DNA of 64,000 nt, from contig NZ_RJJR01000012.1 in the NCBI RefSeq assembly GCF_003721595.1, positions 124,001 through 188,000 on the forward strand, given 5' to 3'. The notes beneath the pieces were generated by a model. The model saw nothing but the letters and a program-made list of their open reading frames with translations. It did not search any database and was not told the origin of the DNA. Positions 36,843-45,980 of this stretch are shown piece after piece. A program made the translations under genes and the position numbers. The stretch's first letter is position 1, and each line of letters begins with the position of its first letter. The stretch is from Hanamia caeni. GTDB taxonomy: Bacteria > Bacteroidota > Bacteroidia > Chitinophagales > Chitinophagaceae.

Positions 36843-38165
36843 ATGCAAACCATAGCTATATTCGGAGCAGGAAAGTCCGCTTCGCACCTTATTAATTATC
36901 TGGGAAAAATTTGTGCTAATAATCAATGGAAGCTTTTGGTCGCCGATGCGGATTTTTCTCTATCTAAATCTAAAACTGAAAAATTTCCCGATGCGGAGGC
37001 TTTTTCTTTTGATGTGTCAGATAAAGAAAAGAGGCACTCTTTTATTCAGAAGGCAGACATTGTGATTTCAATGCTTCCTCCTGCTTTGCATCTTTTGGTT
37101 GCCCGGGATTGCATCGATTTTTCAAAACATTTTTTGACAGCCTCTTATATTGATATGCACCTGCGCGCATTTGCCGACGACATCGCTGCAAAGCAATTGC
37201 TTTTTATCGGAGAAATGGGACTGGACCCCGGCATCGACCACATGAGTGCAATGAAATTGATTGACCGGATAAAAAAACAGGGCGGGCAAATAACGTCTTT
37301 TAAATCGCATTGCGGAGGTTTAATGGCGCCGGAAAGTGATGACAATCCCTGGCATTATAAAATCAGTTGGAATTCTGCCAATGTAGTGGCAGCGGGAAAT
37401 TCAGGGGCTTATTATAAAAGTGAAGGCAAAATTAAAGAAGTACTATATCCACAAATTTTTGCTGACCCTGGCCAGGTAGTGGATGTGCCGGGTTTGGGAA
37501 CTTTGGCGTGGTATGCCAACAGAGACTCACTTTCGTATATAGAAACTTATGGGTTGCACAAAATAAATACTTTTATCAGAACTACCCTCCGGTACCCTGC
37601 ATTTTGCCGGGGCTGGAATAAATTGATTCATCTTGGTTTTACTAATGAAAACGATCACTACGAGATTAGAAATTGCAAGACTTTTTCTGATTGGTTTTTT
37701 CTAAAAATGAATAAACAAGTAAATGACAAACAACTATCAGAGGGTTTTATGAATGCCGAATTCAATGCGCAGGTTGATTTTATAGGCCTGCGAAGTAATG
37801 AATATTTACCGGTGCCGATTACCAATTCAGCTACTTTGCTTCGATATCTGCTCGAAAAAAATTTAGCGATGAAACCGACAGATAAGGATATGGTGGTTCT
37901 GTTGCATGAAATTGAATACGCGTCAGGGAATGATAACAAGAAGGCAATTAAGAGCACATTAATGGTAAGAGGTGAAGACAAAATTCACACAGCGATGGCT
38001 AAAACAGTGGGATTGCCATTAGGCATAGCTGCCAAACTAATATTGGAAAATAAAATCAAATTGACAGGCCTGCATATTCCTGTTATTTCTGAAATTTATG
38101 AACCCGTATTATTTGAACTTGAAAATAACGGCATTACTTTCAACGAGCAGGAGTATGATTTATGA
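36843..38165 (+). CDS. Saccharopine dehydrogenase-family protein
   Basis: A 440-residue NAD(P)-dependent enzyme. N-terminal Rossmann fold with IAIFGAGKSASHL (residues 4-16), then the catalytic/saccharopine-binding domain (GLDPGIDHMSAMKLIDRI, SFKSHCGGLMAPESDDNPWHYKISW). This is the LYS9/LKR-SDH C-terminal type that splits saccharopine into glutamate and aminoadipate semialdehyde (or the reverse), so lysine catabolism is the most likely role. No partner lysine-ketoglutarate reductase is adjacent. Ends 50 bp before a strong terminator. Confidence 0.88.
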   Translation: MQTIAIFGAGKSASHLINYLGKICANNQWKLLVADADFSLSKSKTEKFPDAEAFSFDVSDKEKRHSFIQKADIVISMLPPALHLLVARDCIDFSKHFLTASYIDMHLRAFADDIAAKQLLFIGEMGLDPGIDHMSAMKLIDRIKKQGGQITSFKSHCGGLMAPESDDNPWHYKISWNSANVVAAGNSGAYYKSEGKIKEVLYPQIFADPGQVVDVPGLGTLAWYANRDSLSYIETYGLHKINTFIRTTLRYPAFCRGWNKLIHLGFTNENDHYEIRNCKTFSDWFFLKMNKQVNDKQLSEGFMNAEFNAQVDFIGLRSNEYLPVPITNSATLLRYLLEKNLAMKPTDKDMVVLLHEIEYASGNDNKKAIKSTLMVRGEDKIHTAMAKTVGLPLGIAAKLILENKIKLTGLHIPVISEIYEPVLFELENNGITFNEQEYDL

Positions 38166-38215
38166 GTATAACGGTTACGAGTAAACGAACAAATAAGTCA
38201 TTTCTTTATTTACAA

Positions 38216-38248
38216 AACTTCCGGGTCTTGAGGGCCCGGAAGTTTTTT
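38216..38248. terminator. Bidirectional terminator between saccharopine dehydrogenase and OmpA genes
   Basis: AACTTCCGGG (38216-38225) pairs with CCCGGAAGTT (38235-38244) as a 10-bp stem with a 9-nt loop, followed by TTTT on the plus strand. It sits between convergent genes. Confidence 0.85.
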
Positions 38249-38252
38249 GATT

Positions 38253-38930
38253 CTACTGGTTTTGATTATCCGCCTTTTTTTCGGCATCCGCTTTCATTTT
38301 ATCATTGGCTGTAATCAGGAATTCCACCCTCCTGTTTTGAGCCATGCCTTCAGGTGTATCATTTGAATAAGCCGGCGCAGATTCCCCATAACCTTTTACA
38401 GTCATCCTGGAACCATCAATGCCTTGCGATACTAAATAATCACGTACCGCATTGGCGCGTCGTAAAGACAATCCCATATTATACTCTTCAGTGCCCCGGC
38501 TGTCAGTATGGCCCTGAATTTCAATGTTGGTATTCGGATAATTTTTAAGTGCTGTTGCCAGTTTATCGAGATTCATTTTTGCAGAATCACTCAAATCTGA
38601 TTTGGAAAAGGCAAAGAGAATTTTTTCGTTAAACTCCACCTTTATTCCTTCATCAATTCTTTCCACTTTTGCACCGGGAATCTGGTCTTGAATTTCTTCT
38701 GCCTGTTTATCCATATCGTGCCCGATAATTGCACCTGCCGTACCGCCAATGGCAGCCCCTAAAATGGTTCCAAGTGTTTTATTGCCTGCCGCTTTGCCTA
38801 TGATAGTTCCTCCTACTGCGCCAGCTGTGCCTCCTATTACAGCTCCTTTTTGTGTTCTGGTGGCATTGCATCCCATCATTAATAAAGCAATCACCGGGAG
38901 TATACAAAGTATTGGTTTGAAAAGTTTCAT
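38253..38930 (-). CDS. OmpA-family peptidoglycan-associated lipoprotein with glycine zipper
   Basis: A 225-residue lipoprotein from the ATG at 38930 (lipobox LMMGC, Cys21); a longer frame to 38975 exists but gives no lipoprotein signal at the end. Residues about 28-72 are a glycine-zipper segment (GAVIGGTAGAVGGTIIGKAAGN). Residues about 100-210 are an OmpA C-terminal domain with the TDSRGTEEYNMGLSLRRAN peptidoglycan-binding motif. The likely role is anchoring the outer membrane to the cell wall. Confidence 0.92.
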   Translation of the reverse strand: MKLFKPILCILPVIALLMMGCNATRTQKGAVIGGTAGAVGGTIIGKAAGNKTLGTILGAAIGGTAGAIIGHDMDKQAEEIQDQIPGAKVERIDEGIKVEFNEKILFAFSKSDLSDSAKMNLDKLATALKNYPNTNIEIQGHTDSRGTEEYNMGLSLRRANAVRDYLVSQGIDGSRMTVKGYGESAPAYSNDTPEGMAQNRRVEFLITANDKMKADAEKKADNQNQ

Positions 38931-39018
38931 TAGTAACATTTTTGATTCAAGCTCTACTTTCAAACATTGTACCAACTAAATCCTCATTTACCAGTAAACA
39001 GGCAAATAACTGCTTTTC

Positions 39019-40002
39019 TTATTTTAGCTGGCTTTGAAAATATTGCCGCTCATTTGAAAGATTCACAAACGGAAATTTCTGTTGCAGCCTGTCGATATTT
39101 TCAATTTGCGCAAAGATGAATTGTTGGTGTTTTTCGCTTTCTTTTTCGAAAGGTTTATGGTTAGCGGCCGCTGTCACTTTTTCAATTTCATTGATGATAC
39201 TTTTTGTTTCGTGGTCAAAAAATGATTCAGAAAATTTTTCAAAAACAAAATCAGTTGCCATTTCATTTGGATGCACCAAATCCTTTTTGAAAAAGCGATA
39301 ATCGCGCAATACGTCAGTTACTATTTCATACGAAGGGAAATAAAATGCATTTTTTTTCTCTTCGGCTATCACATGGGCAGCTTCTATCAACCTTGCTTTG
39401 CTTCGGCTATTTTCAATGATTCCGTCTTTAATATGCTTTACAGGGCTGACCGTAAAAATAATTTTAAGCTGTGAATTGAATCTCTCAAGCGCAGTGATTA
39501 CGCTTTGCAAATCCGCCCTGATTTCTTCCACAGGCAGCAGGTTTTTAATAAATGAGTTGCCAGAAACTTTGTGGCAATTAGCTACATTTTGTGAATTACT
39601 TTTTAAAAGATAATTGAAGGCGGTTCCAAAAGTGATAAACAAGCAAGTAGCGTTTTTCAAAAAAACGTGTGCGCATGACTGTGACTCAGTTATTTTCTGC
39701 AATACACTTTCTTTGTTAACTCCTGAAAACACGGAATGATGCTGCCAGCTATGCCACAACCCGTTTAATTGAAAAAGATTTTTTTCTTCGAAAGGTTTGT
39801 TTTCGATGTAAGAAAATAAAGCATCACTTATGCTTAACGGGTCGTACAATATGCCATTCGGATTTTGAATTATACCAAATTTCAAGGCCTGCAGTTTATT
39901 ACCCATTTCTTCCGAAAAGCATGACCCCATCAGTAATATTTTGTCCTTAAATGAAATGTGGAAAGGAAAAGCGGGTGATTGGAAGGGTAGAATCAATTCC
40001 AT
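39019..40002 (-). CDS. GSCFA-domain protein
   Basis: A 327-residue cytoplasmic protein. The family-naming motif appears as MGSCFSEEMG (residues 25-34), an SGNH/GDSL-like block, and a second conserved block is HPNEMATDFVFEKF. No signal peptide. Family members are common in Bacteroidota and are assumed to be esterase- or transferase-like, but no activity is established. It begins right after the stop of the HMG-CoA lyase gene (TAA-ATG), so the two are co-transcribed. Confidence 0.85.
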   Translation of the reverse strand: MELILPFQSPAFPFHISFKDKILLMGSCFSEEMGNKLQALKFGIIQNPNGILYDPLSISDALFSYIENKPFEEKNLFQLNGLWHSWQHHSVFSGVNKESVLQKITESQSCAHVFLKNATCLFITFGTAFNYLLKSNSQNVANCHKVSGNSFIKNLLPVEEIRADLQSVITALERFNSQLKIIFTVSPVKHIKDGIIENSRSKARLIEAAHVIAEEKKNAFYFPSYEIVTDVLRDYRFFKKDLVHPNEMATDFVFEKFSESFFDHETKSIINEIEKVTAAANHKPFEKESEKHQQFIFAQIENIDRLQQKFPFVNLSNERQYFQSQLK

Positions 40003-40857
40003 TTATGAAAAAATTTTTGAAGCCATTACTACGGCTTTTCGTAATTCTTCTTCATTAATATTTTTGAGGAGGCCTAATTCCTTAAAATAGGGAATTATTA
40101 ATTCGGAATTCATATTTCCGACTAACTTATCCTCAGCCATGGGGCATCCCCCTACTCCTTTTAAAGCTCCGTCAAAACGGGTGCAGCCGTTGTACAAGGC
40201 GGCGTCAATTTTTTCTTTCCAATCCACACCAGTGGAATGAAGATGAACACCGGTTTCTATAGCAGGAAAAGATGATGTTACCTCTTTTGATAACGAAGCG
40301 ATTTGGGAAGGATTAGCCACGCCAATGGTGTCTGCTAAAGAAATAATCGCAATCCCCTCTCCTGCCAGTTTGGTGATCCAGTTCAAAACAATATCTTCAT
40401 TATATTCGTCGTGATAAGGATTTCCAAAAGCCATTGAAATATAAACCACCGCCTCTTTTTTATTTTTATCACAAATATTTTTCATGTCGATAACCGTTTG
40501 GAAAGATTCTTCAATGGAACTGTTGGTATTCCGCTTTTGAAATGTTGGCGAAATGGAAAACGGAAAACCCAGGTAATGAATCTTTTCAAAACCGGCTGCC
40601 TCTTCAGCTCCGCGCGTATTGGCAATTATGGCCAGCAATTTTGTTTCACTATTTTGTAAATCAAGATGAGGAACCACTTCTTTTGTATCGGCCATTTGAG
40701 GAATATTTTTGGAGGAAACAAAACTTCCAAAATCCAAAGTATCAAAGCCTACTTTTAATAACTGGTTGATATACGCTACCTTTTCCATCGTGGGTATAAA
40801 GGTTTTCCAGCCTTGCATTGCATCTCGCGGACACTCAACTAATTTAATGACTTTCAT
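40003..40857 (-). CDS. Hydroxymethylglutaryl-CoA lyase
   Basis: A 284-residue enzyme that cleaves HMG-CoA to acetyl-CoA and acetoacetate in leucine and ketone-body metabolism. TIM-barrel motifs: VECPRDAMQG at the N-terminus (catalytic Arg11 and metal-binding Asp12), VHLHSTG for the metal-binding His pair, and the GGCPMAEDKLVGN loop with the catalytic Cys, a form seen in Bacteroidota instead of the mammalian GCPYAKGA. Directly upstream of and touching the GSCFA gene. An adjacent leucine-degradation pathway is not visible. Confidence 0.9.
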   Translation of the reverse strand: MKVIKLVECPRDAMQGWKTFIPTMEKVAYINQLLKVGFDTLDFGSFVSSKNIPQMADTKEVVPHLDLQNSETKLLAIIANTRGAEEAAGFEKIHYLGFPFSISPTFQKRNTNSSIEESFQTVIDMKNICDKNKKEAVVYISMAFGNPYHDEYNEDIVLNWITKLAGEGIAIISLADTIGVANPSQIASLSKEVTSSFPAIETGVHLHSTGVDWKEKIDAALYNGCTRFDGALKGVGGCPMAEDKLVGNMNSELIIPYFKELGLLKNINEEELRKAVVMASKIFS

Positions 40858-41043
40858 GCGGATAATTATATGAAATTCCTGTAAACATCTTTCATAAAAT
40901 TACAGTTAAATATTAAAATTATTTTTTGGGGCAATGTTTAAAGTGAGATGTATCTGATTTCGGAAATTTGAAATCAACGCCAGAAGCTTTAAATTGCTAA
41001 TGATATGTTCGCATCGTGAAGAAGGTTCCTTTTAAAACTATGT

Positions 41044-41991
41044 ATGAAAAATATCAAACTCATTGAAGTGCCCAGCGAAATTGGTGCAGGTACGCGTGGC
41101 GCCAGCCTTGGAGTAGAAGCCATTAAAATAGCGGCCCTTGATTTTATGAGCAATTTCTTTGTTCATTTTCCTTCAGAAAAAATTGAAACAGAAAATCACC
41201 TGCTTTTTGAGCCCATTCAATCGCCCTATGCAAAAAGAATCAGCGGTGTTCTCACCATGATTGACCGCGTAGCGCAAAGCGTAAAAGATACCATAAAAAA
41301 CAATTTTTTCCCAGTGGTACTTAGCGGAGACCATAGCACTTCAGCAGGCACCATTGCCGGCATAAAACTGGCAAAACCCCAAAGCCGCCTGGGGGTAATC
41401 TGGATAGATGCACATGCAGATATTCATACCCCCTATACCACTCCTTCCGGAAATATGCATGGCATGCCGCTGGCCGCTTCAATCGGCGAGGACAATAACG
41501 AAAATAAAATGCACGAACCTGATTCAAAGACCATTAAAGAGTGGGAACAAATTAAAAACTATGGAAAAATTAATCCTAAAATTTTAGCAGATGATATTGT
41601 TTTTATTTCGATAAGAGATTTTGAAAAAGAGGAAAAATACCTGATTGATAAATATGGCATGAAAGTGATTACAACCAGCGAGCTTAGAAGAAAAGGCGCT
41701 GAAAGTGTATCGCGCTCGGCATTGCGTTTTTTAAATGAATGCACAGACATTTACGTAAGCTTTGATGTGGATTGCCTTGACTCTTCTATTTCAAGAGGCA
41801 CAGGAACGCCGGTACATAACGGTTTGCGCGAAAGAGAAGCCGAAGATTTGGTAAGCAAGTTTATGCAAAACAGGAAAATTTGCTGCTTTGAAATCACCGA
41901 AGTAAACCCGACTCTTGACAGAGAAAACCTGATGGCCGAAATTGCATTTAATATACTTCAAAGAAGTGTGAATGTTTTAATGATGAATTAA
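41044..41991 (+). CDS. rocF: Arginase
   Basis: A 315-residue ureohydrolase that converts arginine to ornithine and urea. The two-manganese site is complete: His97 (SGDHS), Asp122, His124 and Asp126 (IDAHADIH), and Asp241/Asp243 (SFDVDCLD); EVNP is the conserved end block (Glu286). Length is as usual for the family, and the N-terminal GAGTRGASLG matches arginase rather than agmatinase. 29 bp before the CHAD-like gene on the same strand. Confidence 0.93.
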   Translation: MKNIKLIEVPSEIGAGTRGASLGVEAIKIAALDFMSNFFVHFPSEKIETENHLLFEPIQSPYAKRISGVLTMIDRVAQSVKDTIKNNFFPVVLSGDHSTSAGTIAGIKLAKPQSRLGVIWIDAHADIHTPYTTPSGNMHGMPLAASIGEDNNENKMHEPDSKTIKEWEQIKNYGKINPKILADDIVFISIRDFEKEEKYLIDKYGMKVITTSELRRKGAESVSRSALRFLNECTDIYVSFDVDCLDSSISRGTGTPVHNGLREREAEDLVSKFMQNRKICCFEITEVNPTLDRENLMAEIAFNILQRSVNVLMMN

Positions 41992-42020
41992 TAAAAACCT
42001 AAAAAATAATCTGCTCACTC

Positions 42021-43013
42021 ATGGAAAAATTTATCCCCGTTGGCCAGGCGCGGTTTCTTCATTTTCTTTCAAAAATGGAAATGATTCTGGATGAGGCAAC
42101 GGCTTCTGCTAATCCTGCCAGGATTGTGTATGAGCAGGATTTACGAAGCGTGCTTTTTATGCTGGAGGGGCTGAGCCGGATTTATAAAAAAGTGTATCCG
42201 CACCAGAAAATAAAAAAATTAGAAAAGAAGTTTAAACACTTTGAAGACTTGCTCGGTGGTTTAAATTTCTATGATGAATTTTATAAATTATTTCAGGATA
42301 ATGAGAAAATACCTGCCCTGGTTACTTCGTATGCAGCAGAAAAAGCTGAGGAAAAACTAAATGAGGTTAATAAATTTTTAATAGAAAAGAAATGGATTGG
42401 TGAGAAAAAAAAGCAACTCAAAAAAATATATAAGATCCTCGACAAAGTGGAATGGTTTGATGAAACTGGCGATGCGAGGGCAGTTGCATTTATTTATGAA
42501 AATGAAATAAGAAAGGTGATTAAAAAATTTAAAAGAAGGGAAGAACCATTTATAGACATAGAGCAGGATGTTCATGAGCTACGGCGCCAGCTAAGATGGT
42601 TGAGCATTTATCCCCAGGCGTTATGCGGATTAGTTCAGCTAACTGCAGAAGATGATTGCCCTGAATATTTAAAAAAATACCTGACGCCCGAAATTGTACA
42701 TTCAAAATTTAATGTGATGCCTGCCGGTGATGCACTCAATCATCAAATCTTTCTCAACAGGAATTATTTCTACGCCCTAAGCTGGATGATTGCTGAATTG
42801 GGAAAATTAAAGGACAGTGGTTTAGAGTTGATATTACTAAAGGAAGGTCTCAAAAAAGTTTTTAAGGTATCTGCGCATTCTGGCCGGTTGGCCGGTTCAT
42901 TTAGTAATGATGGCCAGTTGACGATAGCTGAAGTTCTTCAAAAATCTAACAATATTGCTGACCAATTTTTCCATGAAAAAATCCTTTCGCATTTGGTACA
43001 ATCAACAAAATAA
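42021..43013 (+). CDS. All-helical protein resembling a CHAD domain
   Basis: A 330-residue cytoplasmic protein that is nearly all helical and very lysine/glutamate rich. Spacing of charged residues suggests a CHAD-like fold (binds polyphosphate through basic residues): VYEQDLRSVLFMLEG, KLEKKFKHFEDLLGGLNFYDEF and later VHELRRQLRWLSIYP echo the two-repeat CHAD pattern. This is a visual likeness, not a confirmed family; it could be an uncharacterised Bacteroidota family. It follows arginase by 29 bp, possibly as one transcript. Confidence 0.5.
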   Translation: MEKFIPVGQARFLHFLSKMEMILDEATASANPARIVYEQDLRSVLFMLEGLSRIYKKVYPHQKIKKLEKKFKHFEDLLGGLNFYDEFYKLFQDNEKIPALVTSYAAEKAEEKLNEVNKFLIEKKWIGEKKKQLKKIYKILDKVEWFDETGDARAVAFIYENEIRKVIKKFKRREEPFIDIEQDVHELRRQLRWLSIYPQALCGLVQLTAEDDCPEYLKKYLTPEIVHSKFNVMPAGDALNHQIFLNRNYFYALSWMIAELGKLKDSGLELILLKEGLKKVFKVSAHSGRLAGSFSNDGQLTIAEVLQKSNNIADQFFHEKILSHLVQSTK

Positions 43014-43389
43014 AAAATGCTACCCAATTTGATAAAGGGTTTTTTGATTTTACCATGCTTTTTTTATTTGAATAAAATGTAATAAAGCGTTTCCAGGCAA
43101 AATAAAAATAACGAAATTTATTGCTTTACTGTTTTCCCGGGATGCCAAAAAAACACACTTAACCGTTTCCAATTATAGTTTTTATCAATAGCATCGGCGA
43201 GGTGGCGTTGTAAGATGGCAAAAAAATTGCGGCTCTATAAACATACCAATTACCGGCAGGTGAAACAAATGCATTTCCTCAAAAAAATGGGTAACGAAAT
43301 TGAAAACATCCAGCGTTCATTCTTCCTCCAAAGCGATTGTTCCATTACAAATTCGTTACCTGAAAAAATGATTATCTAAATAAGAATCT
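43014..43389. other. 376-bp leader region of the glycogen operon
   Basis: No established gene is present apart from the short candidate at 43215-43379. The sequence is AT-rich, and I could not place a full -33/-7 promoter with confidence. A long leader before a glycogen-metabolism operon could carry regulation, but no known riboswitch was recognised. Confidence 0.5.
43215..43379 (+). CDS. Possible 54-residue basic peptide gene before glgP
   Basis: An open frame starting MAKKLRLYKHTNYRQVKQ and ending EKMII, 54 residues, strongly basic at the N-terminus, stopping 10 bp before the phosphorylase ATG. The tight spacing and Lys/Arg-rich start are what a real small gene or leader peptide would show, but a frame this short can arise by chance. 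Confidence 0.25.
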   Translation: MAKKLRLYKHTNYRQVKQMHFLKKMGNEIENIQRSFFLQSDCSITNSLPEKMII

Positions 43390-45927
43390 ATGAATACAAG
43401 GTTTAACAGCGATGTGTATGGCCTTTTGCCTGAAGGTATTGAAGGAATTGATGCTCTTGCTGAGCTGGCGCTTGATATCCGATGGTCGTGGAATCATGAA
43501 GCAGATTCATTATGGCAACAACTTTACCCTTCATTGTGGGAACACACGCACAATCCATGGCTGGTGCTGCAATCTGTATCAAGAGAAAGTTTGAAAGAAC
43601 AAATGGAGGATAGCAGTTTTCGTGAAAAAATTAAAGCATTGATGATAGCCAAAGAGGAGATGGCTACTTCCGGCACGTGGTTCACCGACTCTTTTCATGA
43701 TAGCCCTCTTAAGACTATTGCTTACTTCAGCATGGAATATATGCTCAGCGAAGCGCTTCCGATTTATGTGGGAGGTTTAGGAAATGTTGCAGGTGATCAA
43801 CTAAAGTCTGCAAGTGATTTAGGCGTGCCGGTCATAGCGGTTGGACTTCTTTACCAGGAAGGATATTTCCATCAGCAGATTGATAAAAACGGTTTTCAGC
43901 AGGAATTGTATCCTTATAATGACCCCGGTCAACTGCCCGTTACGCCACTTAGATTGCCTGATGGCAAATGGCTGCGGTTTCAAATTAGCTTATCGGGAAG
44001 GCCGCTATGGATACGGGCATGGCAGGTGCATGTGGGAAGGTGCAAACTTTACCTGATGGATTGCAACGACCCCGCAAATTTGCCGGCGCACAGAGGCATC
44101 ACCAGCCAGATTTATGGTGGAGATTCTGAGCTTCGCATCCAACAGGAAATTGTTCTTGGGATTGGTGGCCTTAAACTGCTTGAAGCACTTAACATCCATC
44201 CTGAAGTTTGCCACCTGAACGAAGGCCACGCAGCTTTCCTGGTTTTGGAACGTGCGTACCAGTTTATGAAAGCGAACCATCTTTCTTTTGAAGAAGCGCT
44301 TGCAGTTACCAGGGCCGGAAATGTTTTTACGACCCATACTGCGGTCGCTGCCGGCTTTGACCATTTCAGTCCTGAGCTTATGACGCAGTATTTTTCGGGA
44401 TATGCAGCCAATGAACTCCAGGTAGATTTTGAAAACCTGATGGCTCTGGGAAGAGAGGATGCCAACAATGATAAAGAGTATTTTAATATGGCGTTTCTTG
44501 CAATGAGAGGCTCCGGAAATGTTAACGCGGTTAGTAAATTGCATGGGAAGGTTAGCCGGCAATTATTTTCTAATCTTTATCCCCGCTGGCCCGTTGACGA
44601 AATTCCTGTTGATTCTATAACAAATGGAGTACATACACCAAGTTGGGATTCAGAATTTGCCGATGAGCTGTGGACAAAAAATTGTGGTAAAGAGCGCTGG
44701 AAAGGCAATTTAAAAACCATACAAAAAAATATTGACAAAATCTCCGGCGATTCTCTTTGGGAAATGCGAAATGATTCACGTAATAAATTGGTGAACTACG
44801 TTCGGCAAAGGTTTGAAACACAAAGTTTGGTTTCCGGCCTGCCATCAGAGGTTACCAAGGCCGCGAAAAATATTTTTGATGCGCATACTTTAACGCTTGG
44901 CTTTGCCCGTAGATTTGTTCCCTATAAAAGGCCAAACCTTCTTTTGCATGATCGTGACAGGTTTATTAGAATTCTCACCAATCCAGAGTTTCCGGTTCAG
45001 CTAATTATAGCGGGCAAAGCGCCGCCAGCCGATAAAAGTGGTAAAGATTTGGTTCATGAATGGAATCAATTTATTCAACAGAACAATTTATACAAGCATG
45101 TAATTTTTCTGAGTGATTATGATATGCAGTTAACCGAACAACTGGTTTCGGGAGTTGATGTTTGGATAAATACGCCGCGCCGGCCATGGGAAGCCTGCGG
45201 CACAAGCGGCATGAAAGTGCTCGTGAATGGCGGAATTAATTTATCTGAATTAGATGGCTGGTGGGCTGAGGCTTACACGCCGGAGGTTGGCTGGGCGCTG
45301 GGAGACATGCGCGAACATGGCGAAGATCCGGCGTGGGATGCTGCCGAGGCAAATAATCTCTACGACTTATTAGAGCAACAGGTGGTGCCTGAATTTTATT
45401 CAAGAAATGAAGAGGGAATTCCTGCCAAATGGATCGAAAAAATGAGACATAGCATGGCCACACTGACGCCTGAATTTTCTGCAAACAGAACGGTTAGAGA
45501 ATATACAGAAGAATCTTATTTGCCCACTGCCAAAGAGTACCTCAGGAGAGCTGGCAACAATGGTTTGATGGGTAAAAACCTTGTTGAAACTGCCAGTCTT
45601 GTAAAGCAAAAATGGAAAGATATCCATTTTGGTAAAATCGATGTTCAAAAATCAGACAATGATTATGCAGTTTCTGCCAGTATTTTTTTTGACGACCAGC
45701 TAAGAGATAAGATTTGCGTGCAACTCTTCGCCAATGGAAATGACGAAAATGGCCCGGAGATTTTAAAGATGCATTTTCAATCAATATCGGATGACAAAAC
45801 GGAGCACAAATATTGTGTAGAAATAAAAACTGATCAAAATTTTTCAGATTATACGGTCAGGATAATTCCGTGCTATGATAACATCAAAGTGCCGCTGGAA
45901 AATAATCTTATTCTATGGCAACATTAG
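43390..45927 (+). CDS. glgP: Alpha-glucan (glycogen) phosphorylase
   Basis: An 845-residue GT35 enzyme that releases glucose-1-phosphate from glycogen or maltodextrin. The N-terminal DUF3417-like segment (ALAELALDIRWSWNHEADSLW) marks the short Thermotoga/archaea-type phosphorylase rather than the E. coli GlgP type. The PLP-binding lysine is Lys609 in GTSGMKVLVNGG, and YFSMEYMLSEALPIYVGGLG is the substrate-binding start of the catalytic domain. The last ~100 residues are an extra domain. First gene of a three-gene operon with aldolase and phosphoglucomutase. Confidence 0.93.
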   Translation: MNTRFNSDVYGLLPEGIEGIDALAELALDIRWSWNHEADSLWQQLYPSLWEHTHNPWLVLQSVSRESLKEQMEDSSFREKIKALMIAKEEMATSGTWFTDSFHDSPLKTIAYFSMEYMLSEALPIYVGGLGNVAGDQLKSASDLGVPVIAVGLLYQEGYFHQQIDKNGFQQELYPYNDPGQLPVTPLRLPDGKWLRFQISLSGRPLWIRAWQVHVGRCKLYLMDCNDPANLPAHRGITSQIYGGDSELRIQQEIVLGIGGLKLLEALNIHPEVCHLNEGHAAFLVLERAYQFMKANHLSFEEALAVTRAGNVFTTHTAVAAGFDHFSPELMTQYFSGYAANELQVDFENLMALGREDANNDKEYFNMAFLAMRGSGNVNAVSKLHGKVSRQLFSNLYPRWPVDEIPVDSITNGVHTPSWDSEFADELWTKNCGKERWKGNLKTIQKNIDKISGDSLWEMRNDSRNKLVNYVRQRFETQSLVSGLPSEVTKAAKNIFDAHTLTLGFARRFVPYKRPNLLLHDRDRFIRILTNPEFPVQLIIAGKAPPADKSGKDLVHEWNQFIQQNNLYKHVIFLSDYDMQLTEQLVSGVDVWINTPRRPWEACGTSGMKVLVNGGINLSELDGWWAEAYTPEVGWALGDMREHGEDPAWDAAEANNLYDLLEQQVVPEFYSRNEEGIPAKWIEKMRHSMATLTPEFSANRTVREYTEESYLPTAKEYLRRAGNNGLMGKNLVETASLVKQKWKDIHFGKIDVQKSDNDYAVSASIFFDDQLRDKICVQLFANGNDENGPEILKMHFQSISDDKTEHKYCVEIKTDQNFSDYTVRIIPCYDNIKVPLENNLILWQH

Positions 45928-45980
45928 CTAATGAATAATGCGTGAATTTTGAATATAGATGGCGCAAAAAATAAATTTTA

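Noticed and set aside
43215..43379. 54-residue frame as a confirmed leader-peptide gene
   Set aside because: No run of regulatory codons and no attenuator hairpin was recognised; kept only as a low-confidence small gene.
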